Source of the DNA: Paenibacillus antibioticophila
GTDB taxonomy: Bacteria; Bacillota; Bacilli; Paenibacillales; Paenibacillaceae
Reading direction: 5' to 3'
NCBI RefSeq assembly: GCF_000455265.1
Contig: NZ_HG005139.1
Span: forward strand, 434,690 to 498,689
Length of the DNA: 64,000 nt
Shown here: in pieces, positions 25,939 through 34,670 of the stretch
How the letters are laid out: each line of letters begins with the position of its first letter
Numbering within the stretch: the first letter of the stretch is position 1
The notes under the pieces: generated by a model
What the model was told of the DNA's origin: nothing
Databases searched by the model: none
The model's input: the letters and a program-made list of their open reading frames with translations, nothing else
Program-made: the position numbers and the translations under genes

Positions 25939-27666
25939 TTGCGAATGAAAGCACAATCGGAAATGATGCTTCATCGAGATAGGCCTTGCGGTTCTCCAGG
26001 TCGCAGATTTGGTGAACAGCAAGCAGTGAACATGGATAAAGCCGATATCCGGTTTCATTTGCGTGACGTGCAGTATCTTCAGCCAAGACCGGAGAGAAGG
26101 GAGCATCAATTGCATGTGCTGACGGCGCTCATTCTTGTTCATGAAGGAGAAGGAGTGGTGGAGCTGGCAGATCGCAAGAGGCTGGTTCGAAAGGGAGATT
26201 TTATAGTGTGTCCTGCAGGGTCTACGTCCTTATTCTACTTCCATACTCCTTCAAATCCGAGCGACGCTCCCAATTCGGGTTTAGCAACTATGTTTCACTT
26301 CGATGCTTATCGATGGGGAGAGAATTTTCAGGAGAGTCCTACGGCTCTGGATACCACAGGCCCTTGGCTGCCTTCCTCAGGTAAGCTGACGAGCCAATTG
26401 GAGCGAATCGGGGTGTACTGCCGCTCGATATTCGAGCATTTTTACAGTGGAGAAGATCGCAGTTTGTGGCTTGCCCGTATTGAGTTTGAGCACATGCTGC
26501 ACGAAATATCCCTCTATGCCGAGACAGCGTTTTCGAACGATAGAATGGGTGCCGTTGAGAGCACGAAGGCATTCATTGATCAGCACTATGCAGATGAGCT
26601 AAGCCTGGAGAAGCTGGCCGGGCTGGCCGAGCTGAGCCCCAAATATTTTGCCGAACAATTCAAAAAGTATTATGCGGTATCTCCGATGGAATATGTGGCG
26701 GAAGTGAGACTGCAAAAGGCCAAGCAGCTGCTGGCTTCCGGGAGCGGACCGATGAAGGAGATTGCCCATGCGGTGGGATATCGAGATGAGTTCTATTTTA
26801 GCCGCAAATTCAAGAAAAGCTTTGGTGTTTCCCCTTCGGCCTATCTCAAGACCAGACACACCAAAATAGCGGTATTTGGAACGTCTGCGATTCTCGGATA
26901 TTTAGCCGCTCTCGATGCGGCTCCCTATGCGGCCCCGCTGCACCCGAAGTGGTCTCCTTACTATTACCGGACCATGGGTCCCGATATTCCGGTACATCTC
27001 AATGCCTATCTGCATCGGCAATTCCAGCAGGAGAATCTGGAGCAGATCCAGGCAGCTCAGCCTGAACTGATCCTTTGTCCTTCGGGTGTGCAGGATTGGG
27101 AGCTGGATGTGCTGCGGAAATGTTCTCGCGTTTACGAAATAGAAGGGGCACATGGAGAGAAAGCCTGGAGGGAGCAATTAAAGGATTTAGGCGCATTGCT
27201 GCATAGAGAAGAAGAGGCGGATGCGTGGCTGGCTAAATTTGATGAACTTTTGGCGGAAGCCAAACAAAGCCTTTCCTCCATAATTGGAGGTGCCAGAGTT
27301 CTCCCGATCAGATTGTTTAACGATAACTTTTATGTCAGTGGAGATGAAGGTGCGTCGGAGACGCTTTTCACACAATTAGGCTTGGTGCCCTCAGAATTGC
27401 TTAATGGACTTAAGCCCGGAGATTCCCGCAGATCTACACTTGCGGAAATCCGAAAGAGTGATGCCGACTTGCTGCTGCTCGTCGTTCGTCAGGATTCGCG
27501 TACGCTTGAGCATTGGCGAAGCATCCAGAGACATCCGGATTGGTTAAGCCTGCCGCAGGTGAAGCGAGGGGCCGTATATGTCATGTCCTCTTACCCTTGG
27601 AGAGAGTATTCGCCGACAGCCTTTGTACACATGATTCAAAACCTGCTAAGGATTTCAGGGAATTAA
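25939..27666 (+). CDS. AraC-family regulator fused to siderophore-binding domain (Btr-like)
   Basis: A 575-aa protein (ATG at 25945 is an alternative start; AAGGAG fits both). The N-terminus is a cupin-like sensor (~60-110), followed by a double AraC helix-turn-helix at ~206-304 (LEKLAGLAELSPKYFAEQFK, MKEIAHAVGYRDEFYFSRKF). Residues ~310-575 resemble a FeuA-type ferric-siderophore-binding protein without signal peptide. This is the architecture of Btr (YbbB) of Bacillus subtilis, which binds ferric siderophore in the cytoplasm and activates feuABC-ybbA. The same downstream genes follow here. It has its own Fur box. Confidence 0.88.
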   Translation: MRMKAQSEMMLHRDRPCGSPGRRFGEQQAVNMDKADIRFHLRDVQYLQPRPERREHQLHVLTALILVHEGEGVVELADRKRLVRKGDFIVCPAGSTSLFYFHTPSNPSDAPNSGLATMFHFDAYRWGENFQESPTALDTTGPWLPSSGKLTSQLERIGVYCRSIFEHFYSGEDRSLWLARIEFEHMLHEISLYAETAFSNDRMGAVESTKAFIDQHYADELSLEKLAGLAELSPKYFAEQFKKYYAVSPMEYVAEVRLQKAKQLLASGSGPMKEIAHAVGYRDEFYFSRKFKKSFGVSPSAYLKTRHTKIAVFGTSAILGYLAALDAAPYAAPLHPKWSPYYYRTMGPDIPVHLNAYLHRQFQQENLEQIQAAQPELILCPSGVQDWELDVLRKCSRVYEIEGAHGEKAWREQLKDLGALLHREEEADAWLAKFDELLAEAKQSLSSIIGGARVLPIRLFNDNFYVSGDEGASETLFTQLGLVPSELLNGLKPGDSRRSTLAEIRKSDADLLLLVVRQDSRTLEHWRSIQRHPDWLSLPQVKRGAVYVMSSYPWREYSPTAFVHMIQNLLRISGN

Positions 27667-27700
27667 TCCATGCCAAACCGGAAGATTGTCCATGGATTAA
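27663..27700 (+). repeat. Hairpin at the end of the Btr-like gene
   Basis: TTAATCCATG (27663-27672) pairs perfectly with CATGGATTAA (27691-27700) and includes the stop codon. There is no T-run, so it is not a clear terminator; it may stabilise the mRNA end. Confidence 0.45.
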
Positions 27701-27730
27701 CGGGGGAGTATCCTTTAACATAACCAATAA

Positions 27731-27745
27731 TGATAATCATTATCA
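27731..27745. promoter_or_regulatory. Perfect Fur box (7-1-7) before the transport operon
   Basis: TGATAATCATTATCA is an exact 7-1-7 palindrome of the Fur type, 33 bp before the binding-protein gene. Iron should repress the four-gene operon here, while the Btr-like protein activates it. Confidence 0.9.
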
Positions 27746-27778
27746 ATCTAGAAAGATGGAAGGGGAAAGCGGGGTATT

Positions 27779-28798
27779 ATGAAAAAGAGTAAACTGATGG
27801 CGTTTGTGCTTCTGGCAGCCGTCCTGCTGATTTCTGGCTGTGGTGCCAACAAGACCAATGAAGTCTCCGGTAATGCAGCATCCAATAATGGAGCAGCAAA
27901 TGGAGTAGAAGAGACACAAGCGGCAACGACAGAGACAGAGCCGAAGGGCGATGAGTCGGCGACGAGAGTTATTAAATATCTGGATCAAGAATATACCGTT
28001 CCATCCAAAATTGAACGAATCGTTATTACAGGGGCTGTAGAAGCGATGGAGGATGCGATCGTGCTGGATGTTCAGCCGGTCGGAGCGATTTCATTTGCAG
28101 GAGAGTTCCCGGAACTGTTCTCCAAGGTGACAGCAAATGCTGTATCCATCGGTGAGAAGACGGAACCAAACTTTGAACAAATTCTGTCCTTGAAGCCGGA
28201 TGTAATCCTGGGTACCTCGAAGTTCAAGCCGGAGGTAGCGGAGCAATTGAACAAAATCGCCACGATGATTCCTTACTCGCATATCTCCACCAACTGGGAG
28301 AGCAACCTGAAGCTGCTCGGTGAGATCAGCGGCAAGACAGCCGAGGCGGAAGCGGCGATAGCTCAATACAAGAGCGACCTTGAAGCAGGGAAAGGGGAGC
28401 TTGGCGAAGCTCTGACAAAGAGCAAGGTAGTCACAATCCGTATTCGTGGCGGCGAGGCTTATGTCTATCCGAAGGACGTCTTCTTTAACCCTGTTCTGTA
28501 TGAGGATCTGGGCTTTACCGTGCCGGCTGAGATTGAAGCTGCCGAAGCACAAGAGCTGATCTCTACGGAGAAATTGGCCGAGATGAATCCGGACTATCTG
28601 TTTATCCAATTCTCGGAAGCTGAAAATACGGACACACCTAAAGCATTGGAAGAGTTCCAGAATAATCCGATTGTAGGAAGCCTGGATGCCTTCAAGAACG
28701 GTCATGCCTTTGTTAACGTTGTCGATCCCTTGGCACAAGGCGGAACAGCATACAGTAAAATCGAGTTTTTGAAGGCGGTATTGTCGAGTTTGAAATAA
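27779..28798 (+). CDS. Ferric-siderophore-binding lipoprotein (FeuA-like)
   Basis: A 339-aa lipoprotein. The signal peptide ends in the lipobox LISGC with Cys21 as lipid anchor, then a flexible Asn/Ala/Glu-rich linker. The mature part is a periplasmic-binding fold for iron complexes (KIERIVITGAVEAMEDAIVL, LSLKPDVILGT, FLKAVLSSLK at the end). It catches the ferric siderophore outside the membrane and feeds the two permeases that follow. AAGGGGAAAG precedes the ATG. First gene of the Fur-controlled operon. Confidence 0.9.
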   Translation: MKKSKLMAFVLLAAVLLISGCGANKTNEVSGNAASNNGAANGVEETQAATTETEPKGDESATRVIKYLDQEYTVPSKIERIVITGAVEAMEDAIVLDVQPVGAISFAGEFPELFSKVTANAVSIGEKTEPNFEQILSLKPDVILGTSKFKPEVAEQLNKIATMIPYSHISTNWESNLKLLGEISGKTAEAEAAIAQYKSDLEAGKGELGEALTKSKVVTIRIRGGEAYVYPKDVFFNPVLYEDLGFTVPAEIEAAEAQELISTEKLAEMNPDYLFIQFSEAENTDTPKALEEFQNNPIVGSLDAFKNGHAFVNVVDPLAQGGTAYSKIEFLKAVLSSLK

Positions 28799-28824
28799 AA
28801 TTTGCGATAAGGCGTTGTTAAACT

Positions 28825-29832
28825 ATGCGATTTCGACCTTCGCTGCCGGCTGTCATTCTCATAATGACACCGGCAGTTTGCCTGTTTCTTGCTGTGGTGT
28901 CCGTTCTCTACGGCGCCAAGGATATCTCCGCCGAGACGGTCTGGCAAGCTTTATTTTCCTTTGATAGCAGCAATGTGGATCATCAGATTATTCGCGCCTC
29001 CCGCCTGCCTCGCGCGCTCGGCGCACTGTTGATCGGTGCTTTTCTGGCCGTATCCGGCGCCCTGATGCAAGGGATGACGCGCAACTATCTGGCCTCTCCT
29101 TCGATTATGGGGGTAGCGGATGGCTCGGTCTTTGCCGTGACGATCGTGATGATTCTTTTGCCGGATACAAGCTCTTATGGACTGATCTTCAGCTCAATGC
29201 TGGGCTCCCTGATCGGCGCCACGATTGTCTTTGGGCTGGCCTGGCTGGTTCCCGGAGGGCTAAGTCCGGTTAAGCTTGCGATTCTTGGCACGATTGTCGG
29301 GACCTTCTTGAGCGGAATTTCTTCGGCGATCTCGGTTTATTTTCAAATCTCACAAAATATCAGCTTCTGGTATAATGCAAGGCTTCACAGCATGGACCCC
29401 GCTTTGATCAAGCTGAGCCTTCCGTTTGCTGCGGTCGGACTGCTGCTTGCCATCGGCTTATCCCGGTTCGTTACGCTGCTTGCCTTAGGCGAGGATACGG
29501 CGAAAGGGCTGGGAGTGCATACCTGGCTGATCAGGGTGCTTTGCACCGTTGCCGTGGTCATTATGACGGGGGTGGCCGTTGCTCTGGCGGGGAAAATCGC
29601 ATTTGTCGGATTGATCATTCCGCATATTGCCCGTTTCTTTGCAGGCACGGATTATCGGCGGATTGTTCCGGTGTCCGGGGCGCTCGGAGCGATTTTCCTC
29701 CTGGCCTGTGATATTCTTGCTAGATTCATTAACTATCCTTTCGAGACGCCGGTTGGGGTGGTCACCTCACTGATCGGTGTTCCGTTCTTCCTTTATCTAA
29801 TCAAGATGAAGGGAGGAAAGAGCAATGTCTAA
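28825..29832 (+). CDS. FecCD-family siderophore permease (FeuB-like)
   Basis: A 335-aa permease with about nine hydrophobic segments. Motifs SRLPRALGALLIGAFLAVSG, GLGVHTWLIR and KIAFVGLIIPHIARFFAG are those of the FecCD family; the PHI(A/S)R loop contacts the ATPase. It overlaps the next permease by 8 bp. The operon contains no ATPase gene, so it must borrow one from elsewhere, as FeuABC does with YusV in B. subtilis. Confidence 0.9.
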   Translation: MRFRPSLPAVILIMTPAVCLFLAVVSVLYGAKDISAETVWQALFSFDSSNVDHQIIRASRLPRALGALLIGAFLAVSGALMQGMTRNYLASPSIMGVADGSVFAVTIVMILLPDTSSYGLIFSSMLGSLIGATIVFGLAWLVPGGLSPVKLAILGTIVGTFLSGISSAISVYFQISQNISFWYNARLHSMDPALIKLSLPFAAVGLLLAIGLSRFVTLLALGEDTAKGLGVHTWLIRVLCTVAVVIMTGVAVALAGKIAFVGLIIPHIARFFAGTDYRRIVPVSGALGAIFLLACDILARFINYPFETPVGVVTSLIGVPFFLYLIKMKGGKSNV

Positions 29833-30853
29833 CCGGAATTCATCGTTCGCAAGGTTCGGATTGGTGGTATTCATCGGGTTGTTGTTCGTTCTGGCTACGA
29901 TGTATGTGAGTCTGACGAACGGCATGTTTGATATTTCGGTAAAGGATGTCTTTAGAACCTTACTCGGGCTGGAGACCAACGAGGATTATCGCCTTGTCAT
30001 CTTCGAGTTCCGCTTGCCGCGTATCGTCCTGGCAGCTCTGGTGGGAGCAGCCTTGGGGATGGCGGGAGCGGTCATTCAGGGAATTACCCGAAACGGCCTG
30101 GCTGATCCGGGTATTCTGGGGATCAATGCCGGGGCGGGGATGACGGTGGTCCTGTTCATGTTCTTCTTCCAGGGGCAGGTTACCTTTACCGGATGGCTCG
30201 GGGTAATGCTCATGCCATTGTTTGGATTGGCGGGAGGGATCGCAGCCACCTTGTGCATGTATGCCTTCGCAAGGCAACAAGGGCGGCTGGATCCGCAGCG
30301 CCTCGTGCTAGTGGGGATAGCGATCGCTTCAGGCTTTGGAGCGGTGACCTTGTTCATTTCATTAAAAATGAATCCCAGAGACTACGAGGCGGCCGTCTCC
30401 TGGCTGGCCGGAAGCCTGCATGGAGCCAACTGGAGGTTCGTCGTCACGATGCTGCCGTGGATGCTGGTGCTTCCGCTCTGTATCTGGCTTAGATCCAAGC
30501 AGCTGGATATCTATCAATTAGGCGAGGACAGCGCCAGAAGCTCCGGAGTAGCTGTGGAACGGGAAAAGAATTTTCTCTTATTGTGCAGCATCGGGCTTGT
30601 GAGTGCGGGGGTATCCGTATCAGGCAGCATCGGCTTTATCGGGCTGATCGCTCCTCACCTCGCGCGTCGTCTCGTGGGCCTTGGTCACAAGTATATGCTG
30701 CCCGTTAGCGGTATTCTTGGCATGGCAATGGTCGTAATCGGCGATTTTATCGGTAAAACCCTCTTCGCGCCGGCAGAGCTTCCGGTAGGAATTGTGGTGT
30801 CCATTATCGGCGTTCCTTACTTTGTCTATCTCATGATTCGAACGAGAAATTAA
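29825..30853 (+). CDS. FecCD-family siderophore permease (FeuC-like)
   Basis: A 342-aa permease paired with the previous one. EFRLPRIVLAALVGAALGMA, GVIQGITRNGLADPGILGIN and GFIGLIAPHLARRLVG are family signatures. GGAGG lies 11 bp before its ATG inside the upstream gene. The two permeases should form the heterodimeric membrane channel for the siderophore delivered by the FeuA-like lipoprotein. Confidence 0.9.
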   Translation: MSNRNSSFARFGLVVFIGLLFVLATMYVSLTNGMFDISVKDVFRTLLGLETNEDYRLVIFEFRLPRIVLAALVGAALGMAGAVIQGITRNGLADPGILGINAGAGMTVVLFMFFFQGQVTFTGWLGVMLMPLFGLAGGIAATLCMYAFARQQGRLDPQRLVLVGIAIASGFGAVTLFISLKMNPRDYEAAVSWLAGSLHGANWRFVVTMLPWMLVLPLCIWLRSKQLDIYQLGEDSARSSGVAVEREKNFLLLCSIGLVSAGVSVSGSIGFIGLIAPHLARRLVGLGHKYMLPVSGILGMAMVVIGDFIGKTLFAPAELPVGIVVSIIGVPYFVYLMIRTRN

Positions 30854-30871
30854 TGAAGGGAAGTTGACGGG

Positions 30872-32455
30872 GTGTATTTACATCGACTCCATAAGATAAC
30901 GGTAGGGGAACGAGCTCTAACCGTGTACCTGCCCCCATCCTATGATCATGGGCAAGAGGACTATCCAGTTGCTTATGTGCATGATGGCGGGAAGCTGTTT
31001 ATGAACTGCTTGAACTATCTGGAGCATCTGTATGCCGCATATAAGCTGTCAGGAGTTATTCTGGTTGGCGTCGAGTCCGCAAATCGGAATGATGAATATA
31101 CGCCATGGCCGGCTGAGGAATTGATTAAGACTTGGCCGAATTTCGGAGGAAGAGGTCCGGCATATGTACAAGAATTGGCTGATGTCATCAAGCCTTATAT
31201 TGACGAGAATTTCCGCACCTTGCCTGAACGGGAGCATACAGCGGTAATTGGAGGATCTTTCGGCGGTCTGATTTCACTCTTTGCTCTGTATTGGAGACCG
31301 GAGGTATTCGGTAATGGCGGCTTGATCTCGGCCTCCTTCTGGTATGAAGGCGTACTTGCCTATGTGCAGGAGCATCCGCTTCCTTCCACGGTCCGCGTAT
31401 TCATGTCGATCGGGAAAAACGAGGGAATCTACAAGCAGAATATCCAAAAAAACATGGTGCCTTACACGATGAAGGCACATCAATGGTTCCGGTCCGCTTT
31501 GCCAGACGGCGAACTGCTGCTGGCAGTAGATCCAGAGGGCACACATGATCCCTTGTTCATGGCGAGGCAGTTCCCGGAAGCACTATCCTGGCTATTTGAG
31601 CGGAGGGGGCGTAAGGTGAATGAGACTGATCATGTCGAAGGGGAAAATAAACCTCATCAAATTCAAGGAACGTTTAGCTTCCTGAGACATTCTGAGCGGA
31701 CTGGCAGACAGTACCGAATTTCTGTCGCCGAGCCAATGGCTCCGCCTCCAGAGGGAGGATACCCGGTACTATATATGTTGGATGCGAATGCTTCCTTCGG
31801 CACCTTCGCAGAGGCGGTCCGCTTGCAAACCCGGCGTCCACGAGGGCATGAACCGGCCATTATTGTCGGCATCGGGTATGATTCTCCGGACCCGATGGTC
31901 ACGCCGGACCGGTTCATTGATTACACCGAACCCGCTGACCAGGACAAAATGCCCGTCCGTCCGGACGGCAGCTCGTGGCCGGAAAATGGCGGAGCCGAGG
32001 AGTTTCTTCACTTTATCAGCGAGCAGCTAAAGCCGGAGATCGAGCGGATGTACAGCATTCACCCGAAGCGCCAGAGCTTGCTGGGCCATTCACTGGGCGG
32101 ATTTTTTGCTCTCTATGCGATGATGACCAGAACAGAGCTGTTTCAGCAGTATATCGCTGCGAGCCCGTCGATCTGGTGGAACGATCAGGCCTTGTACGGC
32201 CATTTGGACCGATGGCTCGCTTCCCGGCAGGCCAGCCATGAACCGTTGGAGCCTGTCGGCTGTATGATCTGTGTCGGTTCGGAGGAGAAGGAAAGCATGC
32301 TGGACGGGGCCAGAGAAATAGCCAAGGCTCTGAGCGAGCATCAGGAGCATGTAGATGTACACTACTTTGAAGTAGAGGGAGAGGGGCATGTCTCCTTGCT
32401 GCCTGCTATTGTCAGCCCAATCCTTCGATATGTCTCGGGACACCGTAAGCCTTAA
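30872..32455 (+). CDS. Tandem two-domain siderophore esterase (YbbA-BesA-like fusion)
   Basis: A 527-aa cytoplasmic protein made of two complete alpha/beta-hydrolase domains. Domain 1 (~1-245) has the nucleophile elbow GGSFGG with Ser129 and a late GTHDP, and resembles YbbA, the esterase at this position in the B. subtilis feu operon. Domain 2 (~265-525) has GHSLGG with Ser407, ASPSIWWNDQ and a late EGEGHVS, as in BesA/IroE trilactone hydrolases. Such enzymes cut the trilactone of imported ferric bacillibactin or enterobactin to release iron. Family members normally have one domain of about 250-300 aa. The GTG start has a weak GAAGGGAAG site and lies 18 bp after the permease. Confidence 0.88.
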   Translation: MYLHRLHKITVGERALTVYLPPSYDHGQEDYPVAYVHDGGKLFMNCLNYLEHLYAAYKLSGVILVGVESANRNDEYTPWPAEELIKTWPNFGGRGPAYVQELADVIKPYIDENFRTLPEREHTAVIGGSFGGLISLFALYWRPEVFGNGGLISASFWYEGVLAYVQEHPLPSTVRVFMSIGKNEGIYKQNIQKNMVPYTMKAHQWFRSALPDGELLLAVDPEGTHDPLFMARQFPEALSWLFERRGRKVNETDHVEGENKPHQIQGTFSFLRHSERTGRQYRISVAEPMAPPPEGGYPVLYMLDANASFGTFAEAVRLQTRRPRGHEPAIIVGIGYDSPDPMVTPDRFIDYTEPADQDKMPVRPDGSSWPENGGAEEFLHFISEQLKPEIERMYSIHPKRQSLLGHSLGGFFALYAMMTRTELFQQYIAASPSIWWNDQALYGHLDRWLASRQASHEPLEPVGCMICVGSEEKESMLDGAREIAKALSEHQEHVDVHYFEVEGEGHVSLLPAIVSPILRYVSGHRKP

Positions 32456-32486
32456 CTTGCAGAATTTCATAGCTATTTCAATGATG

Positions 32487-32527
32487 AAGAGCAGCCCTGA
32501 TCAGAAAGGGACTGCTCTCCTCTCTTT
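32487..32527 (+). terminator. Terminator of the siderophore operon
   Basis: GAGCAGCCCT pairs with AGGGACTGCTC (one bulge), followed by CCTCTCTTTT. The T-run is imperfect. Confidence 0.5.
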
Positions 32528-32561
32528 TAGGGGCAATATGCTATAATATAATCTTTATTAT

Positions 32562-32756
32562 ATAAGTTGAACTATAAAGCTACGTTAGAAAGGGTATAAG
32601 TGTGAAGTGTGCTGTAGAAGCGTTAGCGTTCGCCTTTGTGAGTGGATTTCTACCTTATAATATCTTCGTTCAATTAGAGAAATCCGCGAACAACAGCGAT
32701 CGTAAGCACACTTCACACGTTGCCCCCGGAACGTAAAATTCAATAGTTCAACTTTT
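32562..32756. repeat. Palindromic element, copy 2 (~195 bp)
   Basis: Ends TATAAGTTGAACTAT and ATAGTTCAACTTTTATA are inverted repeats set in TA-rich flanks. The inside is very close to copy 1: AGTGTGAAGTGTGCTGTAG, TTCGCCTTTGTGAGTGGATT, and GAAATCCGCGAACAACAGCG. It lacks the extra segment of copy 1 near 20115-20145. Confidence 0.85.
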
Positions 32757-32802
32757 ATAATACATAAATTCATATAGACATTATTGGATTTGAGGGAGTA
32801 AG

Positions 32803-33123
32803 ATGGAGAATCTATTTTGGATCATTGCGGTGACAGGTGTGGGGACTTATTTATTTCGTGCTGGTTCCTTGGTATTGGGAAGCCGAGTGAAATGGAATGA
32901 ACGGACAAAGGAATGGCTCTCCTACGTCTCTCCGGCTGTGCTGGGGGCTATGCTGGGACCAGTTCTGCTATTGTCGGACAATCGCTGGGTATCCGTGACA
33001 GACAATGCCGTATTGCTTGCCGCGCTCCCAACCATGCTTATCGCATGGAAGACGCGCCGGTTCTTATTGACCGTAACCTCCGGGATATTGCTGTATGCGC
33101 TCATTGGCCACCTCATCTTATAG
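32803..33123 (+). CDS. AzlD-type branched-chain amino acid exporter subunit
   Basis: A 106-aa membrane protein with about four hydrophobic segments (IIAVTGVGTYLFRAGSLVLG, YVSPAVLGAMLGPVLLL, AVLLAALPTMLIAW, TSGILLYALIG). These match AzlD, the small partner of AzlC in branched-chain amino acid export. GAGGGAGTAAG precedes the ATG. It comes before the AzlC-like gene, opposite to the usual order. Confidence 0.82.
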   Translation: MENLFWIIAVTGVGTYLFRAGSLVLGSRVKWNERTKEWLSYVSPAVLGAMLGPVLLLSDNRWVSVTDNAVLLAALPTMLIAWKTRRFLLTVTSGILLYALIGHLIL

Positions 33124-33148
33124 TGCGAGAGAATTCGGAGAGAAGAAT

Positions 33149-33844
33149 ATGAATCCATTGGACAAGATCAGACTTGGGTTAAGAGATGTACTTCCTGTTG
33201 TATTAGCTTATTTTCCTTTGGCAGCCGCATTTGGCGTTCTGGCTTCCGCTTCCGGGATGCCGGCACATTATAATTTTCTGACCTCCGCATGGATATACTC
33301 TGGCGGGGCTCAATTTATGCTGCTTAGTCTGCTGGGTGATGCCATTTCGCCTTTTACGATCATATCGACATTGCTTCTGGTTAATATGCGGCACATTATG
33401 TATGGCACATCGATCGGACCGCATGTAAGGGGCTGGAGCGAGCCCCATAAATGGCTGGGTGCCTTCGGGCTGACCGACGAAGTATTTGCCGTCGTGTCCA
33501 GCCGATTAGACAAGAACGAGCGCTTGAGTGTCCCTTATTTCATTACTGTGATGCTCGCGGCATACGGCTCTTGGCTGGCGGGAACCCTCGCGGGCTATGG
33601 TCTGGGTACACTGATCCCATCAGGAATGGCAGAAATTCTCGGGTTTGCGCTTCCGGCCTTATTCATAGCCTTGCTCTTTGGCAGTGAACGAAGCCGTGCG
33701 GACTGGACAGCTGCGCTGTGCGGTGCCCTCTTGGCTACCCTCGCAGCCTTATTGAATGCCGGGGGGATTGGGATCGTGCTTGGAGGATTGCTCGGCGCGG
33801 CCGTCGCAATGAAGGTGAGGCCTAAGAAGCGAGAGCACAGCTAA
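33149..33844 (+). CDS. AzlC-type branched-chain amino acid exporter subunit
   Basis: A 231-aa membrane protein. The ATG at 33149 follows GGAGAGAAG; an earlier in-frame start overlaps azlD and is not favoured. GLRDVLPVVLAYFPLAAAFG, SAWIYSGGAQFMLLSLLG and NMRHIMYGTSIGPHV are AzlC signatures. About eight hydrophobic segments. It starts 26 bp after azlD. Its stop codon overlaps, by 4 bp, the stop codon of the convergent PAS gene. Confidence 0.85.
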   Translation: MNPLDKIRLGLRDVLPVVLAYFPLAAAFGVLASASGMPAHYNFLTSAWIYSGGAQFMLLSLLGDAISPFTIISTLLLVNMRHIMYGTSIGPHVRGWSEPHKWLGAFGLTDEVFAVVSSRLDKNERLSVPYFITVMLAAYGSWLAGTLAGYGLGTLIPSGMAEILGFALPALFIALLFGSERSRADWTAALCGALLATLAALLNAGGIGIVLGGLLGAAVAMKVRPKKREHS

Positions 33845-34485
33845 TCAGTATCGGAGGTTTTGTCAGGGGCATCGAGAATGGAGGAGTATTCAGGGTACAG
33901 GGTTCTAATGCAATCCGGGCAAATATCGTGAGTAAATTCTGCATGAGTGTGCCGAATGAGATATTCCTCGATCAGGGTCCAATGATTAGCTTCGTCCTTA
34001 ATCTTTTTGCATACCGCGCAGATGGGCAGCAAGCCCCTTAACGTCCTCACTTCACCCAGAGCTGTCCTCAGGCTGTTCTCCAGCGATTTGTAAAAGGTGA
34101 TGTCGGTCAACGTAAGCAATAACCCTTCGACCTGGCTAGAGAAGGGATGAATGAAGGGAGAGAGTTCCAACACCAGTGATCGTCTGGAAGGGGACTCAAT
34201 GGTAAGCTCCATGGCGAAGAACGGTGCACAGCCTCTTAATACGGAACGAAAATGGCGAAAAAGCTGGCGGAAGGTATGTGGCGGAGAGAACTTGGGATAG
34301 GGTCCTTTTTTTAAACGCTCAAGCATGTTGAATCCAATGCTGCTCCATGCCGGCGAGAGCCCAAGATCAACGGTTTGCTGAATCAAGACGGGATTCACGG
34401 CCTGAACAACTCCTTCAGGATCGATGATTGCAAATCCTCTAGACAGATTTTGTGTTGCTTGGTGTGCGGAAATGATCTCGGTCAC
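33841..34485 (-). CDS. PAS-domain protein with C-terminal zinc-finger-like motif
   Basis: A 214-aa cytoplasmic protein. Residues ~10-130 look like a PAS sensor fold (GFAIIDPEGVVQAVNPVL, GLLLTLTDITFYKSLENSL). A short helix follows, and the end (~150-200) carries the motif LPICAVCKKIKDE, HWTLIEEYL, then DICPDCIRTLYPE. This four-cysteine module is found at the end of many bacterial PAS and response-regulator proteins and probably binds zinc. No kinase or output domain is present, so it may sense and signal by protein contact. Confidence 0.75.
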   Translation of the reverse strand: MTEIISAHQATQNLSRGFAIIDPEGVVQAVNPVLIQQTVDLGLSPAWSSIGFNMLERLKKGPYPKFSPPHTFRQLFRHFRSVLRGCAPFFAMELTIESPSRRSLVLELSPFIHPFSSQVEGLLLTLTDITFYKSLENSLRTALGEVRTLRGLLPICAVCKKIKDEANHWTLIEEYLIRHTHAEFTHDICPDCIRTLYPEYSSILDAPDKTSDTD

Positions 34486-34603
34486 AGTAGACGCTCCTAT
34501 AATACATATTTATATCCGTACTTTACGACCCTATTAATGGCTGGAAATGCTGTGATATAATGGTTCTACAATTCTATTTCTAAGTCATTATAAGCGCAAA
34601 AGC

Positions 34604-34640
34604 GTAATTTCTCAACTATTAATTACTTTTATGCGTAATT
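34604..34640. promoter_or_regulatory. Possible operator of the XRE gene
   Basis: Three hexamers GTAATT (34604-34609), AATTAC (34621-34626) and GTAATT (34635-34640) alternate in orientation 31 bp before the XRE start, forming two overlapping inverted repeats. AAGCGTAATT and ATGCGTAATT also form direct repeats. Autoregulation is a guess. Confidence 0.35.
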
Positions 34641-34670
34641 CGATGTATTTTGAAGGAAGGTCGGGGCACA

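Larger units (their letters stand above)
32456..32802. other. Intergenic region with element copy 2
   Basis: 347 bp between the siderophore operon and azlD. It holds a terminator-like hairpin (32489-32517) and the palindromic element; no gene is seen. Confidence 0.6.
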
